Positions 22,025-23,499 of a DNA stretch of 23,499 bases are shown here, one piece after another. A program made the position numbers and the translations under genes. The DNA is from SYOC01 sp050185455 (GTDB lineage Bacteria > Desulfobacterota > Binatia > Bin18), in NCBI GenBank assembly GCA_050185455.1, contig JBFWZL010000019.1:1-23499 (forward strand), in the 5' to 3' direction. Below the pieces are notes generated by a model. That model was given only the letters and a program-made list of their open reading frames with translations, did no database searches and was not told the origin of the DNA. Positions within the stretch are counted from its first letter, which is position 1. Every line of letters starts with the position of its first letter.

Positions 22025-23499
22025 ATGGGTGCGCTACTGAACCTCTGGGGCCGAGAACACCCATCCGGACCGCCGGTGGAGTGGGCGCTGCCGGTGCTGA
22101 AATCCGCTAACCTGCTCCATCCGCACCACCCACAACTAGCCGCAATTCGCCAACTGGTCGGGGTACCGTCCGCTCATTGGGAAGCTTTCTACGTCACGGT
22201 CTTCGACGCCTATGCCGTCTTCGTGCAACAGCTGCCCGCCTCGGAGGCACACCATCACGCCGGACCCGGCGGCATGCTGGCCCACGGTCTGGAGGTGGTA
22301 CGCGAAGCCCTGAAACTACGCCGCGGCCGCCTGCTCCCTTCGGGCGGCGCAGCCGAGACACTCGTCGCCGGTCAGGACCTCTGGACCTATGCCACTGCGG
22401 CTGCCGCCCTGCTCCATGACCTTGGCAAACCGGTGACCGATCAGCGGGTCCGGCTCTATGACGGAAACCGCCGGGAGCTTGGGCGATGGGATCCCTGGGG
22501 CGGACCCATGGCTGGCAATGCGGCCTGGTATCGCGTGGAATTCGTACGGGACCGGCGCTATCGCTTTCACGAACGCATCCCGCCCCTGCTGGTGCACTTC
22601 ATCCTTCCGCGCCAGGGTCTGAGCTGGCTGGCATCTGATCCGGAGGTGTTCCAGACCTGGCTGGCGACCATCAGCGGGGATGCGGAGCAGGCAGGGGTCA
22701 TTGGTGAGCTGGTACATCAGGCGGACGGCCTCTCGGTAGCAAGCGACCTGGTCGGCTCTCCGGCATCCCTGCCTACAGCCCGGCGCAAGTCCCTTTCCAC
22801 CCGGCTGCTCACCGGTCTGCGTTACCTTCTGGACCAGGGCGACATCCCCCTGAACCGGCCCGGCGCCGCCGGTTGGCGCTCTGATGAAGATCTGTGGCTG
22901 GTCAGCAAACGGGTGTTGGACACCCTGCGCGAACACCTCCACCGCGAAGGACAGGACGGTGTGCCGACCCGCAATGACCGGCTGATGGACGAGCTGCAGC
23001 AGCATGGCCTGCTGCGACCCAACGGCGATCGGGCCATCTGGACCGTACAAGTGATCGATGGCGACTGGTCGCAACAGCTCACCGTGCTGCGCTTTCCGGT
23101 ACACACCCTCTGGCCCGAGCCGGAGGCGCGGCCCCCGGTGTTCACCGGTACCGTGACGCCCATCGATACCGGTCCGGCAAGCACAGTGCCGGAAAACCGT
23201 TCGGCGGAGCCTCTCAAAGAGAGTGCTTCAACTACGAAAGTTGTTATTGCACCGGCATCGGCATTCGATACACCGTCACCGGCAACCGATGACCCGAAAA
23301 CCGAAATTACGGACGGCGTTTCTTTTTCGGACCCGCAGGAATCAGATACCTCCGATGAGATCGATTCGGGCCAGCGCTTTCTCGCATGGATCAAGGAGGG
23401 GCTCCGTTCAGGCCGTTTACCCATCAATACAGTCAACGCCCGCCTGCATACCGTCCCCGAAGGCCTGCTGCTGGTCAGTCCCGGCATCTTCAAGGATCA
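22025..23499 (+). CDS. traI: MobH-family conjugative relaxase, TraI_2 type (3' end outside window)
   Basis: The frame is open for 491 codons to the window edge. It starts MGALLNLWGREHPSG, followed by the TraI_2 domain: a histidine cluster HHHAGPGGMLAH (76-87) and an HD motif LLHDLGKP (129-136). These are the metal-binding signatures of MOB-H relaxases found in SXT/R391-like and genomic-island-type ICEs. Such enzymes nick the element at oriT and start strand transfer. Around residues 370-450 there is a polar, T/S/P-rich linker, then FLAWIKEGLRSGRLPINTVN and a stretch that looks like the start of the conserved C-terminal winged-helix-like domain. AGGGTGA, 4 bases before the ATG, sets the start, and an in-frame TAG at 22013-22015 excludes longer starts. 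The symbol is by family; the element may use another name. Confidence 0.9.
   Translation, partial: MGALLNLWGREHPSGPPVEWALPVLKSANLLHPHHPQLAAIRQLVGVPSAHWEAFYVTVFDAYAVFVQQLPASEAHHHAGPGGMLAHGLEVVREALKLRRGRLLPSGGAAETLVAGQDLWTYATAAAALLHDLGKPVTDQRVRLYDGNRRELGRWDPWGGPMAGNAAWYRVEFVRDRRYRFHERIPPLLVHFILPRQGLSWLASDPEVFQTWLATISGDAEQAGVIGELVHQADGLSVASDLVGSPASLPTARRKSLSTRLLTGLRYLLDQGDIPLNRPGAAGWRSDEDLWLVSKRVLDTLREHLHREGQDGVPTRNDRLMDELQQHGLLRPNGDRAIWTVQVIDGDWSQQLTVLRFPVHTLWPEPEARPPVFTGTVTPIDTGPASTVPENRSAEPLKESASTTKVVIAPASAFDTPSPATDDPKTEITDGVSFSDPQESDTSDEIDSGQRFLAWIKEGLRSGRLPINTVNARLHTVPEGLLLVSPGIFKD

Noticed and set aside
1..23499. CRISPR array, tRNA/rRNA genes, complete IS element or integrase
   Set aside because: No regularly spaced repeats, no tRNA-like cloverleaf and no transposase or integrase frame were seen on either strand.

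Overview
The window looks like the inside of an integrative conjugative element or conjugative plasmid from a GC-rich proteobacterium, most likely a gammaproteobacterium. This rests on an F-type (MPF-F) type IV secretion gene block, a MobH (TraI_2-type) relaxase gene, and defence cargo packed between the transfer genes. No tRNA, rRNA, complete IS element or CRISPR array was seen. The species and the exact element family cannot be fixed from this sequence.

Layout. (1) 1-2733, minus strand: the first 911 codons of a very large P-loop NTPase with an N-terminal PD-(D/E)xK (QxK) nuclease-like domain. It resembles Avs/STAND antiphage sensors, and the gene runs off the left edge. (2) 2734-3180: a 447-bp non-coding gap with an imperfect direct repeat. 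(3) 3181-12022, plus strand: six tightly packed F-type transfer genes, traU, trbC, traN, traF, traH and traG. The first five junctions overlap; traH and traG are 12 bp apart. (4) 12033-20387, minus strand: a cargo island. In transcription order it holds a WYL regulator of the BrxR/CapW kind, a 129-residue stub of a SNF2-type helicase, an OLD-family ATPase/TOPRIM nuclease, an SbcD/YhaO-like metallophosphoesterase, an SbcC/YhaN-like coiled-coil ATPase, and a small two-helix membrane protein. (5) 20566-21703, plus strand: four small genes (three of unknown function, one YdjM-like membrane protein), transcribed divergently from the regulator. (6) 21704-22024: a non-coding gap with inverted repeats. 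(7) 22025-23499, plus strand: the 5' part of the relaxase gene, which runs off the right edge.

How the parts fit. TraU, TrbC, TraN, TraF, TraH and TraG are expected to act in the periplasm and envelope to assemble the pilus and stabilise mating pairs, and the relaxase to process the element's DNA. The two minus-strand blocks sit at the borders of the transfer block, as is typical of cargo hotspots. The most interesting unit is the OLD + SbcD-like + SbcC-like operon. It combines two different ATPase/nuclease machines behind a defence-type WYL regulator and has replaced the body of a SNF2 helicase gene whose first 129 codons remain. Its defence function is inferred from composition and location, not shown.
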